Below are positions 15,661-24,036 of a stretch of 33,188 nt of DNA, piece after piece. The stretch spans positions 1 to 33,188 of the forward strand of contig JASJCX010000008.1 in assembly GCA_030065255.1 (NCBI GenBank). The letters run 5' to 3'. Below the pieces are notes generated by a model, which did not search any database, had not been told where the DNA came from, and saw nothing but the letters and a program-made list of their open reading frames with translations. Each line of letters starts with the position of its first letter. Position 1 is the stretch's first letter. Position numbers and translations under genes: made by a program. The DNA is from Calothrix sp. MO_167.B42 (GTDB taxonomy: Bacteria; Cyanobacteriota; Cyanobacteriia; Cyanobacteriales; Nostocaceae).

Positions 15661-16704
15661 GTGGGAATTTTTAGCAGGTTTTCCTTGTCACGGGATATGG
15701 GTATCGATCTGGGTACCGCCAATACTCTAGTATATGTATCTGGGAAAGGTATTATACTGCAAGAACCTTCAGTAGTTGCGATTGATAAAAACGAAAAAGT
15801 CGCAATAGCAGTGGGAGAAGAAGCGAAAAAAATGTTGGGGCGTACCCCAGAGAATGTGATGGCTTTGCGACCATTGCGAGATGGCGTGATTGCTGATTTT
15901 GATTCTGCAGAGTTGATGTTAAAACACTTCATTCAGCGAGTCAATGAAGGTAAATCTCTGGTACTACCCCGGATTGCGATTGGTATTCCCAGTGGGGTTA
16001 CAGGGGTAGAGAGACGAGCTGTGATGGATGCAGCCACACAAGCAGGAGCAAGGGAAGTTTATTTAATTGATGAACCAGTAGCAGCTGCAATCGGTGCAGG
16101 TTTACCAGTGGCAGAGCCAACTGGTAATATGATTATTGATATTGGTGGTGGGACTACGGAAGTTGCTGTGCTGAGTTTGCAGGGTACGGTATTAAGCGAG
16201 TCTGTACGAATTGCTGGAGATGAACTCACTGACTCTATCTTCCAATATATGAAAAAGGTACATAACTTAGTTATTGGAGAACGGACAGCTGAGGAAATTA
16301 AGATTCGTATTGGTTCAGCCTATCCAACTAAAGATGATGAAGAAGCGGTGATGGAAGTCCGGGGATTACACTTGCTTTCTGGCTTACCACGCACTGTCGT
16401 TCTCAAAGGACCAGAAATTAGGGAAAGTATGGCAGAACCACTTTCTGTCATTATTGAAGCTGTAAAACGGACTCTGGAAAGAACGCCCCCTGAGCTAGCT
16501 GCCGATATTATCGATCGAGGTATTATGCTGGCTGGTGGCGGGGCTTTACTCAAAGGGTTAGATACTTTGATTAGTCATGAAACCGGTATCGTTACCCACG
16601 TTGCAGCCGATCCCCTAAGTTGTGTTGTTTTAGGCACAGGGAGAGTACTGGAAAACTTTAAGCAGTTGGAACGGGTTTTCAGTGGACGTTCCCGTAGTGT
16701 TTAA
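15661..16704 (+). CDS. mreB: rod-shape actin-like protein MreB
   Basis: A 347-residue actin-like ATPase that forms membrane-associated filaments guiding lateral cell-wall synthesis. Phosphate loop 1 is GIDLGTANTLVYV (residues 14-26). LIDEPVAAAIGAG is near 135-147, phosphate loop 2 is DIGGGTTEV (160-168), and LAGGGALLKGLD is in the adenosine motif. The start codon is GTG; MGIFSRFSLSRD precedes the first motif, and this start keeps the N-terminal amphipathic membrane segment. An internal ATG at 15697 would remove it. It is first in the mreB-mreC-mreD operon. In filamentous cyanobacteria MreB determines cell shape. Length is normal and all motifs are intact. Confidence 0.97.
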   Translation: MGIFSRFSLSRDMGIDLGTANTLVYVSGKGIILQEPSVVAIDKNEKVAIAVGEEAKKMLGRTPENVMALRPLRDGVIADFDSAELMLKHFIQRVNEGKSLVLPRIAIGIPSGVTGVERRAVMDAATQAGAREVYLIDEPVAAAIGAGLPVAEPTGNMIIDIGGGTTEVAVLSLQGTVLSESVRIAGDELTDSIFQYMKKVHNLVIGERTAEEIKIRIGSAYPTKDDEEAVMEVRGLHLLSGLPRTVVLKGPEIRESMAEPLSVIIEAVKRTLERTPPELAADIIDRGIMLAGGGALLKGLDTLISHETGIVTHVAADPLSCVVLGTGRVLENFKQLERVFSGRSRSV

Positions 16705-16802
16705 AACTCAATGGCAATATATTGATTAATCTATATATATGGATTCCAAGTTGTGGAAATTCCATATCTGACAATTCACACTAAAGTTAATTATTAGTAT
16801 AT

Positions 16803-17612
16803 ATGTTTACAGCACGTGGTGGTTGGGAGCGTAGAGGATTAAAAGTTGGTCTGATTGCTGTAGTTGTTGGTAGTGCTTGGTTAGTTCGAGAAACCCAGGG
16901 CGCAGCCTTATTAGAATTTTATACGGGGATCAGCAATCAGTTACAGATTGTACAAACAAAGCCAGATACAACAGATCGTTTGCACAATGCCAGGGTTTTG
17001 GAGTTAGAAGCCCAAATTGCAGATTTGCAATTCCAAAATCAAAAGCTCAAAAAATTAATCTCATATACGGAGAAACAACCTGCTACCTCTAAACCAATTG
17101 TATCTCGGGTAGTGGGACGTGGTGCTGACAATTGGTGGCAACAAGTAACTATCAATCGTGGTAGTTCAGCAGGTATAGAGTCAGGAGCTATTGTTAAGGC
17201 AGAGGGTGGTTTAGTAGGCATTGTTGAGAATGTAACAATGAACACTAGCCGTATATTGTTAATCACTGATATGAAAAGTACCATAGGTGTCAATATCAGT
17301 CGGACTGGTGCTAAAGGGATTTTAAGAGGTAACTCTTCCACAGAAGCTGTATTAGAGTTTTATGAGAAAGTGCCTAATGTCAAAGTTGGTGATGTAATTA
17401 CTACATCTACCCATAGTCGGAAATTCCCTTCTGGATTACCTATAGGTAAGGTCAAATCCTTGGATTTGAAAAAATTACCGGCATCTATTGCCAAAATCGA
17501 GTTATTTCCACCCATTAGTTCCTTAGATTGGGTAGCAGTGTACCCCAAAGCTGAAGAACAACTGTCGGAAAAATCACTTTCCACCAATACACAACCGCAG
17601 AAATCTAATTAG
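16803..17612 (+). CDS. mreC: rod-shape-determining protein MreC
   Basis: A 269-residue bitopic membrane protein of the elongasome. There is a short cytosolic start (FTARGGWERRGLK), one transmembrane segment (VGLIAVVVGSAWLV, about 15-30), a coiled coil (about 55-90, HNARVLELEAQIADLQFQNQ), then the periplasmic double beta-barrel (about 95-250) with IVSRVVGRGADNWWQQVTIN and the GSSAGIESGAIVKAEGGLVG segment. The C-terminus is polar and low complexity. MreC links MreB to the periplasmic wall-synthesis enzymes. It lies 98 bp after mreB, and its stop is one base before the reading frame that leads into mreD, indicating an operon. Confidence 0.95.
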   Translation: MFTARGGWERRGLKVGLIAVVVGSAWLVRETQGAALLEFYTGISNQLQIVQTKPDTTDRLHNARVLELEAQIADLQFQNQKLKKLISYTEKQPATSKPIVSRVVGRGADNWWQQVTINRGSSAGIESGAIVKAEGGLVGIVENVTMNTSRILLITDMKSTIGVNISRTGAKGILRGNSSTEAVLEFYEKVPNVKVGDVITTSTHSRKFPSGLPIGKVKSLDLKKLPASIAKIELFPPISSLDWVAVYPKAEEQLSEKSLSTNTQPQKSN

Positions 17613-17631
17613 GTTGGAGTACATCGAAGCA

Positions 17632-18273
17632 ATGAAGATTCAGGGATTTTGGAGTAGTAAAAGAAAAAAGTCAAAGTCATCAAGACAAAAACGTAAATCA
17701 AAACAGAATAACATTCCTTTTCTTTCTAAATGGCATCCTCAAGCCTTGCAAATTCTAGACTGGGGGGTAACATTTGGTTCTGTAGTGATATTTTTGTTGA
17801 TGTTGCTGACTCGTTTCCCAGGGATGGAATTATTAGGTATTGGGCCTAATTGGTTATTAATTTGGGTTGTGGCTTGGAGTGTGAAGCGTTCGGCATTCCA
17901 AGGAGCCTTAGCTGGTGTAGTTTTGGGATTATTGCAAGATGCTATGACTTCTCCGGCTCCCACCCACGCTTTAAGTTTAGGGGTGGTAGGGTTGATTACT
18001 GGTTTGATGCAAAAGCAGCGATTTATTCAAGAAGATTTTATTTCTATCGCTTTAATCGTGTTTGGAATGTCAGCTTTAGCTGAAACAATTTTTGCCTCAC
18101 AATTGAGTTTGATGGGCGATCGCAATCCGGAAGATATTTGGATATACTACCAAAGAATTGCCCTGGCTTCTGCTATTCTCACTAGTCTGTGGGCACCTGT
18201 GATTTATTATCCTTTAAATCTCTGGTGGCAAAGGTTAAAGACAGCCCAACAGTCTGCTACCAGTAAATTTTAG
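17632..18273 (+). CDS. mreD: rod-shape-determining protein MreD
   Basis: A 213-residue integral membrane protein that completes mreBCD. I chose ATG 17632 (MKIQGFWSSKRKK) because MreD proteins usually begin MKI and the codons before it are not required; a TTG at 17614 in the same frame would add six residues and leave only one base after the mreC stop. After a very basic N-terminus (SSKRKKSKSSRQKRKSK), about five hydrophobic segments follow: FGSVVIFLLMLL, GPNWLLIWVVAWSV, AFQGALAGVVLGLL, LSLGVVGLITGLM and FISIALIVFGMSA. Its role is assembly of the elongasome with MreC; its exact activity is unresolved. A hairpin follows the stop. Confidence 0.93.
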   Translation: MKIQGFWSSKRKKSKSSRQKRKSKQNNIPFLSKWHPQALQILDWGVTFGSVVIFLLMLLTRFPGMELLGIGPNWLLIWVVAWSVKRSAFQGALAGVVLGLLQDAMTSPAPTHALSLGVVGLITGLMQKQRFIQEDFISIALIVFGMSALAETIFASQLSLMGDRNPEDIWIYYQRIALASAILTSLWAPVIYYPLNLWWQRLKTAQQSATSKF

Positions 18274-18290
18274 TTTAAACAAAAAGAAGC

Positions 18291-18329
18291 CTCACATCTG
18301 ACCGAATGGCAATGTGAGATGAATTTTTG
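18291..18329 (+). terminator. candidate terminator after mreBCD
   Basis: Inverted arms CTCACAT (18291-18297) and ATGTGAG (18312-18318) are followed by ATGAATTTTTGGG, which contains a short T-run. It starts 18 bp after the mreD stop, a natural place for an intrinsic terminator. Confidence 0.55.
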
Positions 18330-18902
18330 GGCAATCTCAATTACCCCAGTATTCAGCAATGCCAAAAATAGGGATCGCAACAGTAATCAAATATTTGCCT
18401 ATTTATGCCCAAAATTACTCATTTAAGTAGATTTTTCGGCTATATGAAGCAGTTTTTGATTCAACAGAGGGATTGTATTTAATGTATAGGATTACTATTT
18501 GGTTTTTGTTGGCGTAGCCTGGGCTGTACACTTACACAACTCAGTACATTTTCTGTAGCCTGTAGCCTGTAGCCTGTACCCTCCCCCTACAAGTCAATTC
18601 ACAAATCAAACCGGTGTTTATGCCTCAGTCCCGTTTGTTGGTAAAATAAGGTGTAACACCGAATAGTAATCAACCTGTATAAAAGCCTAACTGCCGTTCC
18701 GGCAATTTGCACCTTGGTAATTGAAGATATGGGATTCTATTTCATAGTTCTAGTACTCGACCACATTAATTTTGACAAGTCGTGGGTGCTTAGATCCCCT
18801 CATAACTAATGTGGTGGACTACTAGTGAATTATGAGGAATAGATAAAATCTACCCTTCAATCAGCCACTTTTGATCTTGTAGATCGTTTCCCAATCAAAA
18901 TT
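18330..18902. other. intergenic region upstream of ribD with repeats
   Basis: No gene is seen. It contains three to four tandem CTGTAGC heptamers (about 18553-18577) and a palindromic element at 18750-18824 with CCACATTA-type arms. The ribD promoter should lie within 18830-18902. No FMN riboswitch fold was recognised. Confidence 0.55.
18750..18824. mobile_element. MITE-like palindromic element (CCACATTA family), copy 3
   Basis: Left end CTAGTACTCGACCACATTAA and a right end whose complement reads CTAGTAGTCCACCACATTAG form long imperfect terminal inverted repeats around about 25 bp of core. The same end sequences occur in two longer copies at 22761-23046. No coding capacity. A non-autonomous transposon origin is inferred. 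Confidence 0.6.
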
Positions 18903-20042
18903 ATGGATAATTCCCCATTGGTGACTCCAAAATATGCACCTACACAACCAAGGGTAGGAACTGAATTTGACCGGGAAATGATGCAAAGATGCTTGCTCCT
19001 GGCTCGTCGTGCATTGGGGCGTACATCTCCCAATCCATTAGTGGGAGCGGTAATTGTTAAAGATGGAAAAATCATCGGGGAAGGATTTCATCCCTGTGCT
19101 GGGGAACCCCATGCTGAGGTATTTGCCCTAAGAGCAGCTGGGGACAATGCCCGTGGCGCGACTATATATGTGAGTTTGGAGCCTTGTAACCATCATGGCA
19201 GGACTCCTCCCTGTTCTGAAGCCATAATTAGGGCAGGGTTAACAAAAGTAGTGGTGGGGATGGTAGATCCCAATCCCTTAGTCGCTGGAGGGGGGATCGC
19301 TAAACTCAAGGCTGCTGGGATTGAGGTTGTGGTTGGAGTTGAAGAAGCAGATTGTCGCCGACTAAATGAGGGTTTTATTCATCGTATTCTCCACCATCAA
19401 CCTTTCGGCACTTTGAAATATGCCATGACTCTAGATGGAAAAATTGCTACAAATAGCGGTCATAGTACTTGGGTGACAAACCAAATTGCCCGCCAGACTG
19501 TACATAAATTACGGGCTACTTGTGATGCAATTATTGTAGGTGGAAATACGGTTAGGCAAGATAATCCCTATTTAACTAGCCATCAAGAAGGAAGCCATAA
19601 TCCTCTGCGGGTGGTGATGAGTCGCAATCTCGATCTACCAATTACGGCTAATTTGTGGGATACAACTATTGCACCGACTCTTGTATTGACCGAAGTTGGT
19701 GCTAACCCAGAATTTCAGAGTTTATTACATAAACAAGGGGTAGAAGTAATAGAATTAGATCCCCTTACTCCCAAACAAGTGATGTCTTACTTGTACGATC
19801 GCGGTTTTTGTAGTGTGTTATGGGAGTGTGGGGGTACTTTAGCAGCTAATGCGATCGCTCAAGGTGCAGTACAAAAAGTTTTGGCATTCATTGCTCCAAA
19901 AATTATTGGTGGTAGTCACGCACCCACACCTGTAGGGGATCTTGGTTTTACAACGATGAATGAGGCTTTATCCCTCGAAGATGTGGAAATACGTGTTGTT
20001 GGTTCTGATTGTTTAATTACAGGTTATTTACCCAATGGCTAG
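18903..20042 (+). CDS. ribD: bifunctional riboflavin biosynthesis deaminase/reductase RibD
   Basis: A 379-residue enzyme for two successive steps of riboflavin synthesis: deamination of the diaminopyrimidine made by GTP cyclohydrolase II, then NADPH-dependent side-chain reduction. The N-terminal deaminase (about 24-165) has the zinc signature H70-A-E72 in GEPHAEVFAL and SLEPCNHHGRTPPC with C95 and C104. The C-terminal reductase domain (about 170-375) starts FGTLKYAMTLDGKIATNSGH and includes ATCDAIIVGGNTVRQDNP, WECGGTLAANAI and KIIGGSHAPTP. Length is typical. It stands alone and is not in a rib operon, as is usual in cyanobacteria. ATG 18903 fits family N-termini. Confidence 0.97.
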   Translation: MDNSPLVTPKYAPTQPRVGTEFDREMMQRCLLLARRALGRTSPNPLVGAVIVKDGKIIGEGFHPCAGEPHAEVFALRAAGDNARGATIYVSLEPCNHHGRTPPCSEAIIRAGLTKVVVGMVDPNPLVAGGGIAKLKAAGIEVVVGVEEADCRRLNEGFIHRILHHQPFGTLKYAMTLDGKIATNSGHSTWVTNQIARQTVHKLRATCDAIIVGGNTVRQDNPYLTSHQEGSHNPLRVVMSRNLDLPITANLWDTTIAPTLVLTEVGANPEFQSLLHKQGVEVIELDPLTPKQVMSYLYDRGFCSVLWECGGTLAANAIAQGAVQKVLAFIAPKIIGGSHAPTPVGDLGFTTMNEALSLEDVEIRVVGSDCLITGYLPNG

Positions 20043-20063
20043 CAAACAGTTATCAACAGTCGA

Positions 20064-20282
20064 TTAAGAGCACTGGCGTTCATAAGCGATATCGCGGATG
20101 AGATGGAGCCGAGATTTAATGTATTCGCTCAAAAAGTCAGTTTCATGACCATCGAGCAAAGCCTTGGTGCTGGTTTGTTTGACTAACCAATGCACCAAGC
20201 TGTTATCGTCCATTTGCAACAGGGTTTGGCTGTGAGCGTTTTCTACTATTGACCAAACCTGACGCATTACCTGAGGAGTCAT
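20064..20282 (-). CDS. small conserved-looking hypothetical protein
   Basis: A 72-residue, predominantly helical acidic/His-containing protein starting MTPQVMRQVWSIVENAHSQT and ending SRLHLIRDIAYERQCS. No known domain is recognised. Its regular amphipathic pattern, ATG start and convergent fit to ribD, leaving only 21 bp between stops, make it look like a real gene. Similar short proteins occur in cyanobacteria, by recollection only. No signal peptide or membrane segment. Function is unknown. Confidence 0.7.
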   Translation of the reverse strand: MTPQVMRQVWSIVENAHSQTLLQMDDNSLVHWLVKQTSTKALLDGHETDFLSEYIKSRLHLIRDIAYERQCS

Positions 20283-20626
20283 TAGACCTCCATATCATTG
20301 TGATCTTAGCTGTTTTCAGGATACACAATTTGTTTATATTGTTCCGGGATGAAAGTGGAAACTGAAACAAGTGTTATTACAAACTTAATTTATTGAGTCA
20401 TAACTTGATGTACTTTAAGAATACCTTAAATCAGTGAACAGTAAACAGTTATCAATGCGTATAGTGCTGATAATTGTTAAATCCAAATAGTGCAAAGCGG
20501 TAACTGATAACTGTTAAATATACCATGATTTAGCAACACCATTAGTACAAACTAATGTAGCTCAAGGTTTGTATTTATCGGGCTAAAGCCCAACTACAAA
20601 CCGAGCAAAGTTTCCTTGGCAAATCC
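20283..20626. other. intergenic gap with short repeats
   Basis: No gene is seen. It holds AACAGTTATCA-type repeats in opposite orientations (around 20449 and 20505) and a hairpin at 20560-20606 near the nnr stop. The promoter of the 72-residue gene should lie at its left end. Confidence 0.5.
20560..20606 (-). terminator. palindrome downstream of nnr
   Basis: Nested arms GCTCAAGGTTTGTA with TACAAACCGAGC, and an inner GGGCTAAAGCCC, form a long imperfect hairpin 20 bp after the reverse-strand nnr stop. It could end nnr transcription. The GGGCTAAAGCCC core is also a widespread cyanobacterial repeat. Confidence 0.45.
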
Positions 20627-22204
20627 CTAATATAATACCTGCATTAAATAATTCGCAAGGGTAACACCATCTGCACCTAGTTCTGTACGCTCGCTTGCTG
20701 CGAGGATAGCAGCCTGGGAATGCCACCAAGTGGCTGTAGCTACTATATCTTCTAGGGAGATGTTTCGGGTAGCAGCTTGGGCGATTAAACCACCCAACAA
20801 CCCTGTTAACACATCACCACTACCACCCCTTGCTAAGGCGGGAGTACTTTCAGGATTAATCCACACTGTACCTTGGGAATTAGCAATAGCAGTTCTCGCC
20901 CCTTTAAGTAAAATGATGGCTCCCGTTTGGGCTGCGGCTGTGGTTACGGCTTTAATTCTATCCGTGGATACATCAGCGATCCCAGGGAAAAGACGCTTAA
21001 ATTCCCCGGTGTGGGGGGTAAGAATGGTGGGAAATTGTCGTTTTTGTAATGTGGATGTAGCTCCCATGTGTGCCAAAATATTTAAACCATCGGCATCAAG
21101 TACCAGGGGTTTTTCACTGGCGAGTACCTGCTCAACTATGGAGTTTACCTCAGTTGTTAAACCAGGACCGCAAGCGATCGCATTATATTGATTAATATCG
21201 ATATTATTTGGTAATTCTAATTTCCCAATTGCTCCGGTGCTTGTTTCCGGGCAACCAATAATTAATGCTTCTGGTAAATGGGATACTAACAGGGGTTTGA
21301 GGGACTCTGGTACGGCAATAGAGAGCATGCCCACCCCACTTCCCCTAGCACCCAAACCTGTTAAGATTGCTCCCCCTGCGTAACGTTGGGAACCACAAAT
21401 TAACAATAAATGACCTTCTTTGTATTTATGGGTAAGGGGTGGACGGGGAAGGATGGTTGAACCAGGATGTCTTTTTTGTGTACCTTGGGTGCCAATCACA
21501 GATAATGCTTTGGTGGTGGTGATGCGTTGAATTTTTGCTGTATCTGCCAATACCGTCTGAACATCTACCCAGGGAATATCAAAATCAACTAACTCGACTT
21601 TACCCACATAATCTAGAGCTTGGTCTTGCAATAAACCTAATTTCCATAAACCCAAACATAGGGTACGGGTGGCATGAATGGCAATTCCTAATACCTCACC
21701 AGTGTCCGTATGCAAACCTGAAGGTATATCTATACTAATAACAGGTATATGCCATTGATTAATCCGAGCGATGGCACTGGCTATGGGATCTTGAATCGCC
21801 CTTTCTAACCCAAATCCAAATAAGCCATCTATTAATATATCGCAATCAGATAACTGCTCAACTGAAGAGTAACAAGGTATACCTAAGCTTTGGGCATATT
21901 GTAAGTGCTGTGCCGTTAACTCCTTGTGTTTGGCAAAAGGGCAATAAATTCCAACCCCATAGCCGCGAAAATGTAATTCCCGGGCAACTACTAAGGCATC
22001 CCCTCCATTATGGCCCGGGCCCACAAGAATCCCCACATGATTAGGTAAACTTATATCTTGGGTAATGCAATGGGTAATTAAACCTGCAACTTTTTCCATT
22101 AAAGCTACTACAGGCATCCCCCCTGCGAAAATCCGCCCTTCAATGTCCCTCATTTGCTGGGCTGTGACTATAACCTGAGAGATCAAGTTTTGCCTATTTT
22201 CCAT
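20627..22204 (-). CDS. nnr: bifunctional NAD(P)HX epimerase/dehydratase
   Basis: A 525-residue repair enzyme with two activities. The N-terminal YjeF_N domain (about 1-215) epimerises damaged NAD(P)HX: VTAQQMRDIEGRIF, GILVGPGHNGGDALVVAREL and DCDILIDGLFGFGL. The C-terminal domain (about 235-520) dehydrates it with ADP or ATP: KEGHLLLICGSQRYAGGAIL, VLDADGLNIL, ILTPHTGEFKRLF, ARGGSGDVLTGLLGGL. I chose ATG 22204 (MENRQNLISQ) because it matches the usual family start; a TTG at 22255 in frame would add 17 residues. A near-perfect palindrome lies about 60-110 bp upstream. The gene is monocistronic here. Length is typical and both active domains look complete. Confidence 0.96.
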   Translation of the reverse strand: MENRQNLISQVIVTAQQMRDIEGRIFAGGMPVVALMEKVAGLITHCITQDISLPNHVGILVGPGHNGGDALVVARELHFRGYGVGIYCPFAKHKELTAQHLQYAQSLGIPCYSSVEQLSDCDILIDGLFGFGLERAIQDPIASAIARINQWHIPVISIDIPSGLHTDTGEVLGIAIHATRTLCLGLWKLGLLQDQALDYVGKVELVDFDIPWVDVQTVLADTAKIQRITTTKALSVIGTQGTQKRHPGSTILPRPPLTHKYKEGHLLLICGSQRYAGGAILTGLGARGSGVGMLSIAVPESLKPLLVSHLPEALIIGCPETSTGAIGKLELPNNIDINQYNAIACGPGLTTEVNSIVEQVLASEKPLVLDADGLNILAHMGATSTLQKRQFPTILTPHTGEFKRLFPGIADVSTDRIKAVTTAAAQTGAIILLKGARTAIANSQGTVWINPESTPALARGGSGDVLTGLLGGLIAQAATRNISLEDIVATATWWHSQAAILAASERTELGADGVTLANYLMQVLY

Positions 22205-22265
22205 GAGTTGTGTATCTGGAGTTTCGAGTTTTATATTTATTAAATCCCCTGGCAATAAAATAAAG

Positions 22266-22314
22266 CAAACACATTTTATAACCTTTACGATATAAGGTTT
22301 ATAAAATGTGTTTG
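22266..22314. repeat. near-perfect 20-bp palindrome upstream of nnr
   Basis: Arms CAAACACATTTTATAACCTT (22266-22285) and its complement at 22294-22314 differ by a single base insertion, with an 8-nt loop. The position, just upstream of nnr, suggests a regulatory hairpin or the footprint of a small palindromic element. Confidence 0.7.
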
Positions 22315-22616
22315 TTAGAAATGAAGGCTTTTTAAATGGGAAACTATTTCAGCAAACTGGATCTATAAAAGAGGAATACTCATGCCTCAGCGATGAAAGG
22401 CTAATTGTTCTAAACCACACTGTGACATTAGTAATTCTCCTTAAACTACTGAATCGGAAGAATTCTAACATTTCACTCACCGTACCTAAAATATGTCTAA
22501 AGGTATAACTTTTAGGACGTTGTTGAACCCCCGTTTTGATGGCTTGTCTTAAAACTAAATTCCTTTTAAATCAAAGGTTTTAGCTATTATTGGACCCATC
22601 AGAATTGATGAAATGT
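22315..22616. other. intergenic stretch before the repeat cluster
   Basis: A forward frame of about 66 codons is open at 22308-22508, overlapping the palindrome, but it shows no domain and is probably not a gene. Nothing else is recognised. Confidence 0.4.
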
Positions 22617-22765
22617 ACTATTAGTGTTCTGTCCCATAAAATATGATGGGTTGGATAATGAACCGCAAAGGGCGCAAAGGGCGCAAAGGGCGCAAAGGAA
22701 GGAAGAAAGAAGAGAAATAGATATTTCAATTTATCCATCAAAACTAATGGGACAAACCATTAGTG
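22617..22765. mobile_element. MITE-like palindrome with TGTCCCAT ends
   Basis: The left end TATTAGTGTTCTGTCCCAT and the right end, whose complement reads CACTAATGGTTTGTCCCAT, form terminal inverted repeats. The interior holds four GGCGCAAAG-like 9-bp units (22662-22699) and a purine run. No coding capacity. Confidence 0.55.
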
Positions 22766-22891
22766 CTCCACCACATTAGTTATGCGGAGTAAAACAATTG
22801 TAGTGGGAGCGTCTCGCTCCCTATTTTCAACCAGGGAGCTTTCTGTGCTCCCACTCCTTTAACCCCGCAAAATTAATGTGGTCAAGTACCA
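22761..22891. mobile_element. MITE-like palindromic element (CCACATTA family), copy 1
   Basis: Left end TAGTGCTCCACCACATTAGT and a right end whose complement reads TGGTACTTGACCACATTAAT. The interior carries a hairpin of GTGGGAGC/GCTCCCAC arms (about 22803-22855). It abuts the next copy without a gap. Confidence 0.6.
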
Positions 22892-23046
22892 GTACTCCAC
22901 CACATTAATTCTGCGGGGTGAGATAAATTCTAGACTTTTGCTCTCTTCCTCTTCCTTTGCCCTCTTTGCGCCTAAAGCCCTACGGGCATGGCTGCGCTAA
23001 TGCGGTTTTATCTTTGACCCCTGATAATTAAGTTGGTGGAGCACTA
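22891..23046. mobile_element. MITE-like palindromic element (CCACATTA family), copy 2
   Basis: Left end AGTACTCCACCACATTAATT and a right end whose complement reads ACTAGTGCTCCACCAACTTA. The interior has a C/T-rich run and CCTACGGGCATGGCTGCGC-like sequence. It directly joins copy 1 on one side and another palindrome on the other. Confidence 0.6.
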
Positions 23047-23154
23047 GTACAGTGCGGCGGAAATAAACAGACCATTTATAAAAGTCAAAGCTAGGAAACA
23101 CAATACCTTTGACTTTTAACTTTTGACTGTTAACTTCCGCCTTGCGGTACTAGT
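23042..23154. mobile_element. MITE-like palindrome with CTAGTAC/GGCGGAA ends
   Basis: Left end CTAGTACAGTGCGGCGGAAA and a right end whose complement reads ACTAGTACCGCAAGGCGGAA are matching terminal inverted repeats. An inner arm pair of AAAAGTCAAAG / CTTTGACTTTT lies between. It ends 14 bp before the stop of the SPOR-like gene. Confidence 0.6.
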
Positions 23155-23168
23155 CTTACTACTTTAAA

Positions 23169-23888
23169 TTACCTGCCGTAGTAAACCCTGGCGTTACCAA
23201 AACCCATATTATGTAAATGATCATTCCACTTGTGGGCATCTGCACGCCGAGCAAACGGACCAACCGCCACATAGTGTCCCCTGCCATTATTACTGGCGCT
23301 GATGCCCCGGTAAAATCCAGTCTCTTGCTGAATGCGATTAGCTATTCTTGTTACATCTTCAGCATTACTGGGGATCGCCACATAATAGTATCTAGAAACT
23401 TGTTGATTCATACCACCAATAGCATCATTATTGGGGATTTCTCTTCTTTGATTCGGGCTAAAAATACGAGTATTATTCACCCCATAGGTTGCTAACTGCC
23501 GAATTCTTCTCTGGGCATTGGCAGGGTTGCTAAATACCCCAGCTTGGATAATATACCGTCTTTGGAATTGACGGACAAAAGCTGTAGGTTCTACCTGACG
23601 CACCTGCTGCAATGTTTGAAAATTATTGCTATCCACATAAACCATATAGCGATCGAAGCTCTGTGGATATTGAGTCGATGGAATGGCATTAAACTCAATG
23701 TAACCCTGGTTAGATTCCGCAGATTGATCGATATTGTCGTTCAATTGTGGACTGGGAAAATTACTTACCCCTTCATACATTTGTGCAGTGGCTGGGGTGG
23801 AAATACCTAAAATCAGAGGTACACTAAATAATAATGGTTGAGTATAAAAGCCAGGTACTATAAATTGATTTAATGATTTCTTTAACAT
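23169..23888 (-). CDS. secreted SPOR-like protein
   Basis: A 239-residue exported protein from ATG 23888 (MLKKSLNQFIVPG), chosen because GGAAA lies just upstream; a TTG at 23900 would add four residues. The signal peptide spans about residues 1-36: hydrophobic PLLFSVPLILGIST, likely cut after ATA. The C-terminal half shows two SPOR-like repeats: RRYIIQAGVFSNPANAQRR with LATYGVNNTRIF, and a second ending GHYVAVGPFARRADAHKWND with NARVYYGR. SPOR domains bind denuded peptidoglycan glycans at septa. In a filamentous cyanobacterium such a protein may act at septa, but that is inferred. It is divergent from mnmA. Confidence 0.82.
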   Translation of the reverse strand: MLKKSLNQFIVPGFYTQPLLFSVPLILGISTPATAQMYEGVSNFPSPQLNDNIDQSAESNQGYIEFNAIPSTQYPQSFDRYMVYVDSNNFQTLQQVRQVEPTAFVRQFQRRYIIQAGVFSNPANAQRRIRQLATYGVNNTRIFSPNQRREIPNNDAIGGMNQQVSRYYYVAIPSNAEDVTRIANRIQQETGFYRGISASNNGRGHYVAVGPFARRADAHKWNDHLHNMGFGNARVYYGR

Positions 23889-24036
23889 AACAGTTTCCAA
23901 TTTTTAATTTTTGTCATCCAAGTCAGTAAAATCAACCAAGAAACAGAGGATTAACTTACAATCCAAAATAGGTTGACATTTGTAGCATCTACACAGTGTT
24001 AGCTTAGAAATATCAACCAAGCAAGATACACGAAAG

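Noticed and set aside
18825-18902. FMN riboswitch before ribD
   Set aside because: The leader lacks the conserved RFN blocks that I could recognise, and the remaining space is too short.
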